This document shows, one piece after another, positions 47,574 through 57,049 of a stretch of DNA of 64,000 nucleotides. A program made the translations under genes and the position numbers. The stretch spans positions 120,220 through 184,219 of the forward strand of contig NZ_MBPP01000067.1 of assembly GCF_001858325.1 (NCBI RefSeq). Direction: 5' to 3'. The notes under the pieces were generated by a model that saw nothing but the letters and a program-made list of their open reading frames with translations, was not told the DNA's origin and did not search any database. Every line of letters begins with the position of its first letter. Within the stretch, counting starts at the first letter, position 1. The DNA comes from Marinobacter sp. AC-23 (GTDB taxonomy: Bacteria; Pseudomonadota; Gammaproteobacteria; Pseudomonadales; Oleiphilaceae).

Positions 47574-48623
47574 TTGTTCAAAAAACTATTGGTTGCGGTT
47601 ATTTGTGCTGCCGTACTGGTTGGTGCGGGTACAGGTTTGTGGGTTTGGCAGGGGCTGGGCTCGCTGTCAAAGCCGGTTTTCATGACCGAACCGGTGCTTT
47701 TTGATGTGTCTTCCGGGACTGCATTCAGTGGTGTCGCCAGACAACTAGAGACTCGTGGACTGGTTGAGAAGAGCCTGTGGGTGCGGATTTATGGCCGTTT
47801 GTACCCTGATCAGGCCAAAATTAAAGCCGGCGAATATGAGTTCACCGACGGTATGACCGCTGAAGTCATGCTTGAAAAGATGGTTGAGGGCGACACAAAG
47901 CACTGGTCTGTTCAGTTTATTGAAGGCTGGGCTTTCAGTGACATGCGCGCTGCGCTCGCGTCTACAGAGCGTCTCGAGAAGCTCACCGCCCAGTGGTCGG
48001 ATGCGCAAATCATGGAGGCGGTTGGTGCTGCAGGCGAGCATCCGGAAGGACGTTTCTTTCCAGATACTTATCTTTTTACCAGCAGCGAATCGGATCTTGA
48101 CCTGCTTCAGCGCTCGTTCCAACGCATGGAAAATGTTCTTGCCGAGGAGTGGGAAGGCAGGGAAGAAGGTCTACCCTATGATAGCGCCTATGAGGCGTTG
48201 ATTATGGCATCTATTGTAGAGCGGGAAACTGGCGCCCCCCATGAGCGGGGTCAGGTAGCCGGTGTGTTTGTTCGGCGCCTGCAAAAAGGCATGCGGTTAC
48301 AGACGGACCCTACCGTAATTTACGGTATGGGAGACAAGTATAAGGGCCGTATAGGCACCCGGGATCTTCGTACCCACACGCCGTATAACACTTACCGCAT
48401 CAACGGATTGCCACCTACGCCCATCGCTTTGCCTGGCCGTGAGGCCATCCATGCTTCGCTGCACCCGGATTCTGGAAGCGCCCTGTACTTTGTGGCGCGC
48501 GGTGACGGCACTCATAAGTTTTCCGATACACTGGCGGAGCACCAGAAGGCGGTTCGCGCGTTTCAGTTGAATCGTCGATCGGACTACCGGTCGTCGCCAG
48601 CGGTTAAGGACGATAAAGAATGA
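47574..48623 (+). CDS. mltG: Endolytic murein transglycosylase MltG
   Basis: 349 residues. N-terminal membrane helix (about 4-25), a LysM-like part, and the YceG catalytic domain with the essential Glu in ASIVERETGAPHERGQVAGV, followed by QTDPTVIYGMGDKY and YNTYRINGLPPTPI. It cuts nascent glycan strands in the periplasm. The start seems to be TTG at 47574, just after the pabC stop; no ATG or GTG fits better. Confidence 0.94.
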   Translation: MFKKLLVAVICAAVLVGAGTGLWVWQGLGSLSKPVFMTEPVLFDVSSGTAFSGVARQLETRGLVEKSLWVRIYGRLYPDQAKIKAGEYEFTDGMTAEVMLEKMVEGDTKHWSVQFIEGWAFSDMRAALASTERLEKLTAQWSDAQIMEAVGAAGEHPEGRFFPDTYLFTSSESDLDLLQRSFQRMENVLAEEWEGREEGLPYDSAYEALIMASIVERETGAPHERGQVAGVFVRRLQKGMRLQTDPTVIYGMGDKYKGRIGTRDLRTHTPYNTYRINGLPPTPIALPGREAIHASLHPDSGSALYFVARGDGTHKFSDTLAEHQKAVRAFQLNRRSDYRSSPAVKDDKE

Positions 48624-49255
48624 CGGTTCGTGGCCGGTTTATTACCTTTGAAGGCACCGAAGGGGTGGGTAAGTCCACCCAAATCGCCAATGCTGCTGAA
48701 GCCCTGAAACATCTTGGTGTCGATTGTATTGTTACCCGTGAGCCTGGCGGCACCCCCATGGCTGAGGCAATTCGTGAGGTGCTTTTGGCACCGCGGGATG
48801 AGCCGGTAAACGAACTCACTGAACTGCTCCTGATGTTTGCCGCCCGGGCGCAACATCTGCATACCTATATTTTCCCCGCTCTTGAAAAAGGGCAGTGGGT
48901 GCTGTGTGATCGCTTTACCGATGCGACCTTTGCCTACCAGGGGGGAGGGCGTGGGGTTCCAAGTGAGCGGATTGCGTTGTTGGAAAACCTGGTTCAGGGT
49001 GAAATGCGCCCAGATCACGTGGTTTTGCTGGATGCGCCGGTTGAAACCGGCATGTCCCGGGCAAGACAGCGTGGGCAATTAGACCGGTTTGAACAGGAGA
49101 CTGTGTCTTTTTTTCAACGCATTCGCGACACGTATCTGGCTCGCGCGCAAGCCGAGCCTGCTCGTTACAATATTGTGAACGCGGCCGCATCGTTGGAGCA
49201 GGTAAGCGCCAGAGTCAGCGAACTTATGTGCAAGTTCCGGTCAGATCTGCTTTAA
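48620..49255 (+). CDS. tmk: Thymidylate kinase
   Basis: 211 residues. Phosphorylates dTMP to dTDP. P-loop FEGTEGVGKSTQ; DR motif in LCDRFTDATFAYQGGGRG; LID region RARQRGQLDRFEQE. The ATG overlaps the mltG stop by 4 bases. In related genomes holB, a PilZ gene and tatD follow; here the synteny stops at this gene. Confidence 0.96.
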   Translation: MTVRGRFITFEGTEGVGKSTQIANAAEALKHLGVDCIVTREPGGTPMAEAIREVLLAPRDEPVNELTELLLMFAARAQHLHTYIFPALEKGQWVLCDRFTDATFAYQGGGRGVPSERIALLENLVQGEMRPDHVVLLDAPVETGMSRARQRGQLDRFEQETVSFFQRIRDTYLARAQAEPARYNIVNAAASLEQVSARVSELMCKFRSDLL

Positions 49256-49293
49256 TCGATTAATATTCTCACTCAAAGGTTCCGGTTGCGTCT

Positions 49294-50073
49294 ATGCTGG
49301 ATGCCCGATTGCTTAAGCTACCAACCGCATCTCACCAGCATCGCCATGAGCATCATCAGATAGTGGTGGGTGTTCATGGCGAAGCAGATTTGAGCGTAGA
49401 CGGAACTGGTTCTCACCTGGATACGTGGAAAGCTTGTCTCGTGCCCACGGATGCTCGGCACGATTACTGTGGTGATCATCAGAATCACGTTTTAGTCATC
49501 AATGTTGATCCTTCAACCCCTGCAATCACTAGCCCTGCCCACGCTGACTATGAGCGTATGGTACGAGTGTTCGAAAAAACCCGTACGGTCCAAATGGATA
49601 GCCGCTTGCAGGGGTTGGTTCAGTTTGCCGCTGGCGAATTTGATCGGTCGCCCGATAATCGTGCAATGCATGGCCATCTCGCAGCCAGTATTTTGTATTG
49701 TATGGCGGATCGAATTGTTGACAGCAAGGTTGCTGCGCCTAACCGACATAGCCTAAGCCCGGAAGCCATGCACCGCTATATCCGAGCTAACCTGCATCGG
49801 AAGGTGACGGTGCAGGAGTTAGCCAGTGAAGCCTGCCTGAGCGTCAGTCGCTTCCATGAAGTATTTCGTGAGGTGGTTGGGACGACCCCGCATCAGTTTC
49901 TTTTGCAGACTCGTCTCAATCAGGCCATCACCTTGTTGGCCTCGACGTCCCTGTCCGTATCGGAAATCAGTTATCGAGTTGGCTTTTCGTCTCAGAGTGC
50001 GCTGACCAATTCATTGCGTAAATATAAGGGAACAACCCCCGCTAGGCTGCAAGTTAATGATAATGTTGCTTGA
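49294..50073 (+). CDS. AraC-family transcriptional regulator
   Basis: 259 residues. N-terminal cupin-like sensing part (HRHEHHQIVVGVHGEADLSV; LVPTDARHDYCG) and C-terminal double helix-turn-helix (VQELASEACLSVSRFHEVFR; VSEISYRVGFSSQSALTNSL). Its position ahead of putP, with 300 bases of likely control DNA between, suggests regulation of that transporter; this is inference. The effector is unknown. Confidence 0.87.
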   Translation: MLDARLLKLPTASHQHRHEHHQIVVGVHGEADLSVDGTGSHLDTWKACLVPTDARHDYCGDHQNHVLVINVDPSTPAITSPAHADYERMVRVFEKTRTVQMDSRLQGLVQFAAGEFDRSPDNRAMHGHLAASILYCMADRIVDSKVAAPNRHSLSPEAMHRYIRANLHRKVTVQELASEACLSVSRFHEVFREVVGTTPHQFLLQTRLNQAITLLASTSLSVSEISYRVGFSSQSALTNSLRKYKGTTPARLQVNDNVA

Positions 50074-50376
50074 TTTGGCCTGATATCAACCTACTCCCGT
50101 AGAATTCTGCAAAAGAATCGTAGGATTTTGTAAGCCGGATATACGTAGTGATACTAGTCTGATCATGTTAAAACCCAACCTGCCAACTTGGTGACAGTTT
50201 CGGTCGCAAATTGTGGATACTTAACTATAGTTAAGGTCGAATGTGCGATACGTGACCTTGCTCAAGTTCGGAAGGAATTCGAGTTAACAAGAAGAACGAC
50301 ACAGTAAGCTGGCACTCGTGTCAGGTCTGTGCTTTGAGATCGGTTATAATCCGACTCATTAAACCGGAGGAGTCCC
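50074..50376 (+). promoter_or_regulatory. putP upstream control region with a 14-bp palindrome
   Basis: This gap holds TTAACTATAGTTAA at 50221-50234, a perfect 14-bp palindrome that looks like an operator, and TATAAT at 50345-50350, a likely -10 just before the strong ribosome site GGAGGAG. A clear -35 was not found, which would fit an activator-dependent promoter served by the neighbouring AraC protein. No coding potential seen. Confidence 0.5.
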
Positions 50377-51869
50377 ATGGCTATTGGTGTTTGGATCAGT
50401 CTATTTGCTTATTTTGCGGTGATGATAGGCATCGGCATTTTTGCCATGCGCACATCCACCTCTTCATCCGAGGATTACATGCTTGGCGGTAGGGGGCTAA
50501 GTCCCAAGGTAGCGGCTTTGTCTGCTGGCGCCTCCGACATGAGCGGATGGTTGCTTCTGGGTCTCCCAGGGGCGATGTATGTGTCAGGTCTTGCTTCAGC
50601 GTGGATCGGCATTGGTCTGTTTGTAGGTGCGTTCATTAACTGGGTTATTGTTGCTCCCAGGCTGCGTGCTCAAACAGTTTCTTACGGCAACGCCTGACTA
50701 TTCCAGCCTTTTTGGCCAATCGTTTTCCTACTCAGGCATTGCCACTGCGAACCGTATCAGCAATCGTCATTGTTGTGTTCTTCTCGGTTTATACAGCGTC
50801 AGGTCTGGTAGCAGGCGGCAAGCTGTTTGAAAGTGCATTCGCCGGAATTTTCAACCTCGGTGGCATGGGTGACTACGGCGTGGGTATCGTCATAACACTG
50901 GGTGTGGTACTTGCCTACACAGTGGTTGGCGGGTTCTTGGCTGTGAGCATGACCGACTTTGTTCAAGGTTGCATCATGATGGTGGCGTTGGTTCTTATGC
51001 CGGCTGTTGTGCTGTTTGGTGAAGGCGGTGGCGGTTTCGCCCAGGCGACAGCTACGCTGAATGAGGTGGATCCCACTCTGCTCTCCTGGACAGAAGGGCT
51101 TACGCTCGTGGGATGGCTCTCAGCAGTGACCTGGGGCTTGGGTTACTTTGGTCAGCCGCACATCATCGTTCGCTTCATGGCAATCCGTTCAGTGAAAGAA
51201 GTTCCGACTGCTCGTAACATCGGCATGTCCTGGATGGCTATCTCTCTGATTGGTGCGATTGGTCTGGGTATTTTCGGCCGTGCCTACGCAGTGCGTAATG
51301 GCATTCAAATTGACGATCCCGAAACTATCTTTATTATTCTCGCAGACTTGCTGTTCCATCCGCTGATCACAGGCTTCCTGTATGCAGCCTTGCTGGCCGC
51401 GGTAATGAGCACCATTTCCAGCCAGCTTCTGGTGGCGTCGTCTTCCCTGACAGAGGATTTTTACCGCTTGTTCCTGCGCAAAGAAGCAGGTGACCGGGAG
51501 TGTGTAAATGTTGGCCGTGTATGCGTAGTGCTTGTTGGTCTTGTTGCAGCGGTTATCGCCTCTGACCCCACCTCAAATGTTCTAAGTCTGGTCGGTAACG
51601 CCTGGGCTGGCTTTGGCTCTGCGTTTGGTCCGCTGATCATTCTCGCACTCATGTGGCCGCGCACGAATGGCGCTGGTGCACTCGCGGGTCTGATTGCTGG
51701 TGCCGGTACCGCTATGATCTGGGTATCCTTGGGCTGGAACAGTGAGTTCATGGGTGGCCCTGGCGTCTATAAAATCATGCCAGGCTTTGTGGCTTCCTTC
51801 ATTGCTATCGTGGTGGTGAGTCTTGCCACTTCCGATGCAAATGAATATCAGGCAGCTACTCAAGAATAA
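50377..51869 (+). CDS. putP: Sodium/proline symporter PutP (one apparent frameshift)
   Basis: SSS-family inner-membrane carrier, about 13 helices. Start with EDYMLGGRGL, ASDMSGWLLLGLPGAMYVSG (Na+ site region), then after the break ALTIPAFLANRFPT, FFSVYTASGLVAGGK, GLGYFGQPHIIVRFMA and VMSTISSQLLVASSSLTEDF. These match proline/Na+ symporters. The frame breaks at 50693-50694: one more C (AACGCCCTGACT) joins both parts into 497 residues. Proline import serves nutrition and osmoprotection. GGAGGAG precedes the ATG. Confidence 0.9.
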
Positions 51870-51900
51870 CCGATAGCGCGAAAGACGCTTGAGGTAAGAA

Positions 51901-51927
51901 AGGGGCTCCTGCGGGAGCCCTTTTTTT
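51901..51927 (+). terminator. Terminator after putP
   Basis: GGGCTCC, a short TGC-containing loop, GGGAGCCC and seven T residues, 32 bases after the putP stop. Classic intrinsic terminator, separating putP from the TRAP genes. Confidence 0.9.
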
Positions 51928-51988
51928 GTAGCCAAAGTTTGGTGCTTAGCTGGTAGATCTCATGCAGTGCAGCTACCTTTATAAAGTT

Positions 51989-52002
51989 ACACTTTCAAGT
52001 GT
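51989..52002. promoter_or_regulatory. Palindrome upstream of the TAXI-TRAP operon
   Basis: ACACTT-TC-AAGTGT, perfect 6-bp arms, about 33 bases before the TAXI start. It could be a repressor operator at the promoter; no regulator gene is adjacent on this side except the AraC gene 2 kb upstream. Confidence 0.35.
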
Positions 52003-52034
52003 GAGCCAAAATAAAGATAACAAGGAGCCGCTTT

Positions 52035-53041
52035 ATGAGTACGGATAGAATCCTCAAGTGCGCGTCGGGGCTGTTGGCCGCTGCCGTGGTTTCTCTCTCG
52101 ACAGGCGTTCAGGCGGAAGGGAATTATGTGATGGGTACGGCAACAACCGGGGGAACCTATTATCCCGTCGGTGTCGCTATTTCAACTCTTATCAAGGTCA
52201 AGCTTGAGCCTACAACTAACATATCAGTTTCTGCGATCAGTTCGGCTGGCTCTGGTGAAAACCTGAAGCTTATGGACGAAGACCAGATCCAGTTCGGTAT
52301 TCTTCAGGGGCTTTATGGTGCCTACGCCTGGAATGGCACAGGACCGGTTCCCAAGGCTTATAAAAACCTGCGTTCGGTTTCCATGCTTTGGCAAAATGTA
52401 GAGCACTTTGTTGTGACCAAAGACGTTACGAAAACCGGCACTATCGAGGATATGACCAACCTTTATGGCGAGAGCTTCTCCATTGGCGCCAGGAATTCAG
52501 GCACCGAAGGTTCTGGCCGTTTTATTCTTGGCAAAGTCGGCATTGATCTGGAAAAGATAAATCTTGCCTATCTGGGCTACGGTCCCAGTGCAGACGCCCT
52601 GCAAAATGGCAATATTGATGGTATGAACATACCCGCCGGTGTGCCCGCCGCTGCGGTAACCAGGCCTATGCCAACATGGGGAGTGAAATTACCACCCTGA
52701 ACTTCACGCCGGAGCAGGTTGCACAGGTTAATAGTGACTTTGAGCTGTGGACACCATATACCATTCCTGCGGGCACGTACCCGAAGCAGGATGAGGATAT
52801 CAATACGATTGCACAGCCTAATATCCTCGCCGTCCGTGCGGATGTTCCCGAGAATGATGTTTATGAAATAACGAAAACCATCTATAACAACTTGCCGTTT
52901 TTGAACAACATTCACCCGGCAACCAAAGCGATGGCGCTTGAAAAAGCGATTGCCGGCTTACCTTTGCCGCTCCACCCCGGGGCCGTGCGGTTTTATCAGG
53001 AGCAGGGGCTAAAGATTCCTGAGCGACTGATTGCGCAATAA
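52035..53041 (+). CDS. TAXI-family TRAP transporter substrate-binding protein (one apparent frameshift)
   Basis: Periplasmic solute receptor: signal peptide to VQAEG (about 29), then MGTATTGGTYYPVGVAISTL, SVSAISSAGSGENLKLM, ARNSGTEGSGRFILG, and after the break MGSEITTLNFTPEQ and YPKQDEDINTIAQPNIL. The frame breaks at 52663-52664; one more G restores AVTRAYANMGSE and 335 residues. TAXI proteins bind dicarboxylates or amino acids (2-oxoglutarate, glutamate) and pass them to a fused permease, encoded next with overlapping stop and start. AAGGAG lies before the ATG. Confidence 0.92.
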
Positions 53042-55215
53042 TGGTGGCTGACAATACAGATAGCGAGCCGGCCATTGCAGTTCGCGACGAGAGTGTCAGT
53101 GAGGCAAGCGAACGATTGAGTCACCGGTTGCTTGGGCCGGTGATTTTCTGGCTCGCTATCGGCACAGCGCTCGTGCACCTCTATTTTAATACCGTCTCTA
53201 CATTGTCGGAGCTGTGGAGTTCCGCCTTGCACTTCGGCCTTTTTGGTCTTCTTTGTACGCTTACCACACCCATGTTCAAGGCTCGCTCGATAGGAGGGCA
53301 GCGGATGGTTCTGGGTGTTGATGTGATGTTGGGGCTAACCGCGCTAGGCTGTGCGTTTTACCTGATTATCTTTGAAGATGATCTGTATCAGCGGGGGTTT
53401 AATTTTGACACCGGTGACTGGGTTGTCTCCATTGTTTCGGTGGTGCTTGTGCTGGAGTTGCTCGCCGAACAGTTGGTTGGTTTATTCCCGTTCTGTGTGT
53501 CGTTGCACTGACGTATGTGGCCTGGTGGGGCCAGTATGTAGATGGCCTGTTTAATTTCCCGGGCCTGTCCTGGGAGACGGTTCTTTATCGCTCTTATATC
53601 GGTGGCCAGGGCATGCTCGGGTCTATTGCCCGGATATCCTGGACTTACGTGTTCATGTTTATTCTGTTCGGGGCCTTCCTGGTAAAGTCCGGGGCAGGGG
53701 ACTTTATTATCGAACTGGCCCGTTGTGCCGCCGGCAGGTTTGTGGGTGGCCCAGGGTTTGTCGCGGTGTTCGCCTCCGGCCTTATGGGGTCGGTCTCAGG
53801 CTCCAGCGTTGCAAATACGGTGTCTACCGGTGTTATCACCATCCCTCTGATGCGAAAGGCGGGCTTTCCGGCACGTTTTGCAGCTGGCGTTGAAGCGGCC
53901 GCCTCCACGGGTGGCCAATTGATGCCGCCAGTGATGGGGCAGGGGCGTTTATCATGGCCTCCTATACTCAAGTTTCATACCTCACCATCATTGGCGTTGC
54001 CGCTTTGCCGGCGCTCCTTTATTTTATTTCGGTGGCCATGTTTGTGCGTATCGAGGCCAAGCGCAGCCACGCCGTTAAACTGGAAGACGATGCGGCGCCT
54101 TCACTTAAGGACGTCCTCAAAGGAGGTTGGCACTTTTTGTTGCCTCTGATTGTTCTTGTCGCAGCGCTTGTGCATGGATTTACGCCTACCTATGCCGCTG
54201 GGATCGCCATTTTGTCGGTTGTTGTGGCGTCTTGGCTTTCGAAGCATCCTATGGGATTTCGGGACATTCTTGACGCACTGGTTATGGGCACACGAAACAT
54301 AACGACCACCGCGATTTTGCTGATTACGGTTGGCCTGATTGTGATGGTGGTATCACTACAGGTATCGGCAATACGTTCTCCCTGATGATTACCGACTGGG
54401 CGGGAGGAAGTCTGCTGATCACGATTCTATTGGTCGCTCTGGCCTCTCTGATTCTGGGGATGGGTTTGCCCGTAACGGCAGCTTACATAGTGCTTGCCAC
54501 GCTTTCAGCGCCTGCAATTTATAACCTGATTGCTCAGAGCCAATTGGTGGAGTTGATGGTGAATGGCAACTTGCCAGAGCAGGCCAAGGCCATTTTCATG
54601 CTGGCGGCGCCCGATAAGCTGTCGTTGCTTGATGCGCCCATGGATGCGGCAACTGCTCAGCAGTTACTTTCTCTGGTGCCGGATACCTTTAGCAGCCAGC
54701 TTTTAGAGCAAGCGTTGTCGCCAGCAGCCCTATCGATGCTGTTGGTGGCTGCGCACATGGTTATCTTCTGGTTATCCCAGGATTCAAACGTGACGCCACC
54801 GGTGTGCTTGACTGCCTTTGCTGCTGCCGCCATTGCGGGAACGCCACAGATGCGCACCGGTTTTACCGCCTGGAAGCTTGCCAAGGGCCTGTATATCGTA
54901 CCGCTTCTATTTGCGTATTCGCCTCTGATTACTGGCGACTTCACTGAAATGATCCGGGTATTCTGTTTTGCTCTGTTTGGTCTTTACGCAATCATTGCAG
55001 GCCTTGAAGGCTATCTTGAACACAAGCTTAATCTCTTGGTACGGCTGTTGATGTTTCCAATTGGTGCATTGATGCTTTGGCCCCATGGCCAAATACTCGT
55101 AGATGGGGCCGGACTGGTGATTTTCCTCTGTGTTTTGGTGTGGAGCAGTCGTTGTGGGCGTAATATAAGCCCCGGTGCACCGGGCAGGGAAGAGAAGGTT
55201 GCGGGCGATACATGA
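53041..55215 (+). CDS. TRAP transporter fused permease, DctQM type (three apparent frameshifts)
   Basis: Large TAXI-associated Na+-driven permease with some 16-18 helices, the small (DctQ) and large (DctM) subunits fused. Family landmarks: GSVSGSSVANTVSTGVITIP, STGGQLMPPVMG, ILGMGLPVTAAYIVLATLSA and SQDSNVTPPVCLTAFAAAAI. Breaks: after 53460 (one G restores ELARRTVGWFIPVL), at the G run 53936-53939 (restores MGAGAFIMASY) and near 54345 (restores GITTGIGNTFS). Repaired length about 725 residues. The stop overlaps the TauE start, so the three genes form one operon. Confidence 0.9.
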
Positions 55216-55957
55216 CTGTGATGGAAGTCTTAGCCTTGCTTGCGCTGGGCGGCCTTGCCGGGTTCATTAATGTGCTTTCCGCGGGCGGCTCAATGTTGAC
55301 CCTGCCTCTTTTGATGTTTCTTGGGCTGCCGCCCCAGGTTGCAAACGGTACGAACCGAGTGGCAATAGTGCTGCAGAGTACTACTGCTGTAGCAGGCTTC
55401 AGACGCTTGGGGCACGGCAACTTTAGGGTGACCCTGCACTTGGCGGTGCCGGCTGTTTTCGGGGCACTACTGGGCGCTGGATAGCCACCAGGGTTGCGGA
55501 CTGGGTATTCGAGGGGGTGCTGGTTGTTGCCATGATCGGAGCGTCGGTATTCATGCTTCTGCCCCAGCCTAAGTTGGATACTAACCCGTTAACTCCAGAT
55601 CGGCTTGGCCCGGTTATTTATGTCGCTCTGTTTCTGATCGGTGTATACGGTGGATTTATTCAGGTTGGTGTAGGTGCGCTGTTTCTGGTGGTTTTGTACC
55701 GGATGCTGCGTATCGATTTGCGCCAGGTAAATGTGTTCAAAGTATCGATCATTTTGTTGTACACCCTGCCTGCGCTACTGATTTTTGCCGTTAACGGGCA
55801 AGTTCGCTGGAGCATGGGCCTGATCCTCGCCGCTGGTAATATTATGGGCGCGTTCGTCGCCGTCAAAGTGAATCTGAGCGAGACGGGCGCACAATGGGTA
55901 AAGTGGACTACCCTCGTGATGGCGGGCGCTATACTGATACGGCTTATTGCCTACTGA
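55212..55957 (+). CDS. TauE/SafE family permease (one apparent frameshift)
   Basis: About 248 residues and eight helices; sulfite/organosulfonate exporter-like family. NVLSAGGSMLTLPLLMFLGL and the NGTNRVAIVLQS helix start are typical, as is GGFIQVGVGALFLVVLYRML in the second repeat. The frame breaks at 55479-55480; one more G continues as GIATRVADWVFEGVL. The ATG overlaps the TRAP permease stop by 4 bases. Members export sulfite, sulfonates or unknown small anions; the pairing with a TAXI transporter does not define the solute. Confidence 0.87.
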
Positions 55958-55980
55958 TCAGAAACTCGGGAGGAGCTGCA

Positions 55981-56972
55981 ATGAAAGCCATGGTTATCGA
56001 AGCGTATGGAGGCCCTGAGGTCTTCGTGGAGAGGGAGGTAAAGACACCGGAGCCAGCTGCTGGTCAGGTTCGAATCAAAGTAGTTGCTTCCAGTGTTAAC
56101 CCCATTGAGACCAAGATCCGCTCGGGGCTTGTGAAGGCCGGCCCTGACATGCCGGCGATCTTGAATGGTGATGTGGCGGGAATAGTAGATAAGGTTGGCC
56201 CGGGAGTGACCTCTTTTTCAGTGGGCGATGAGGTGTTCGGGTGCGCCGGCGGCACTAAAGGCTGGCAGGGGGCTCTTGCAGACTTCATGGTTGCAGATGC
56301 TCGGTTGCTGGCTAAACGCACATCGTCTATGACGTTGCCGCTGGTAGAGTGCGCGGCACTACCTCTGGTGTTTCTAACGGCCTGGTCGGCTCTCGTAGAG
56401 CGGGCAGAAATTCAGGCCGGTGAGCATGTTCTGATTCATGCCGGCACGGGAGGGGTGGGACATGTCGCTATTCAGATAGCAAAGTATCTGGGTGCGCGCG
56501 TGGCCACCACGGTATCTACGCGCGAAAAAGCAGAGTTGGCAAGGAAACTTGGGGCGGATGATATTGTTTTTTACCGTGAAGAATCGGTTGATGCATACAA
56601 GCAGAGGCTAACCGGCGGAAAAGGCTTTAGCCTGGTGTTTGATACGGTAGGAAGTGAAAATGTGGATCGAGCCATTGAGGCAACAGTCATTTCAGGGCGA
56701 CTTTGCTCCATCAATACCCGTTCTACTCATGATCTTAGTTTGATGCATGCCAAAGGTCTGACGCTTCATGTGATTTTCCGCTCAATTCCGCTGCTCCACG
56801 GTATCGGTATGGATGATCAGCCACGCCTGATATCCGCAATGAGCGAGATGCTGGAGCAGGGAGCGATCCGGCCATTACTGGATCATGAACGTTTCACCTT
56901 TGCCCGGATTGCCGAGCTCACCGCCGCCTCGAATCCGGTCTCGCCGTTGGTAAAATCCTGTTGCAACGATAG
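55981..56972 (+). CDS. Zinc-free quinone-oxidoreductase-like MDR protein (C-terminus frameshifted)
   Basis: Medium-chain dehydrogenase/reductase of the QOR type, about 330 residues: AYGGPEVFVEREVKTPEPAA, SSVNPIETKIRSG, VAGIVDKVGPGV and the NADPH loop HAGTGGVGHVAIQIAKYLGA. No structural zinc cysteines. The frame breaks at 56916; one more G gives the proper end AHRRLESGLAVGKILLQR with a stop at 56970-56972, instead of a foreign tail. It likely reduces a quinone or enone. Starts 24 bases after the TauE stop, so it probably belongs to the same transcript. Confidence 0.86.
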
Positions 56973-56992
56973 GGGTGATTTACGGTCATAAA

Positions 56993-57021
56993 AAAACGCC
57001 AGCCTTCCGGCTGGCGTTTTT
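56993..57021. terminator. Bidirectional terminator between the oxidoreductase and acnB
   Basis: AAAACGCCAGCC, loop TTCC, GGCTGGCGTTTTT: a strong stem with A and T runs on either side, able to end both converging transcripts. Confidence 0.9.
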
Positions 57022-57049
57022 CGTGGAGCTAAACCTTAAAGGTTAGTGC

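Noticed and set aside
50697..50720. Programmed frameshift in putP
   Set aside because: No slippery heptamer or downstream pseudoknot is evident, and the same one-base loss occurs in many unrelated genes.
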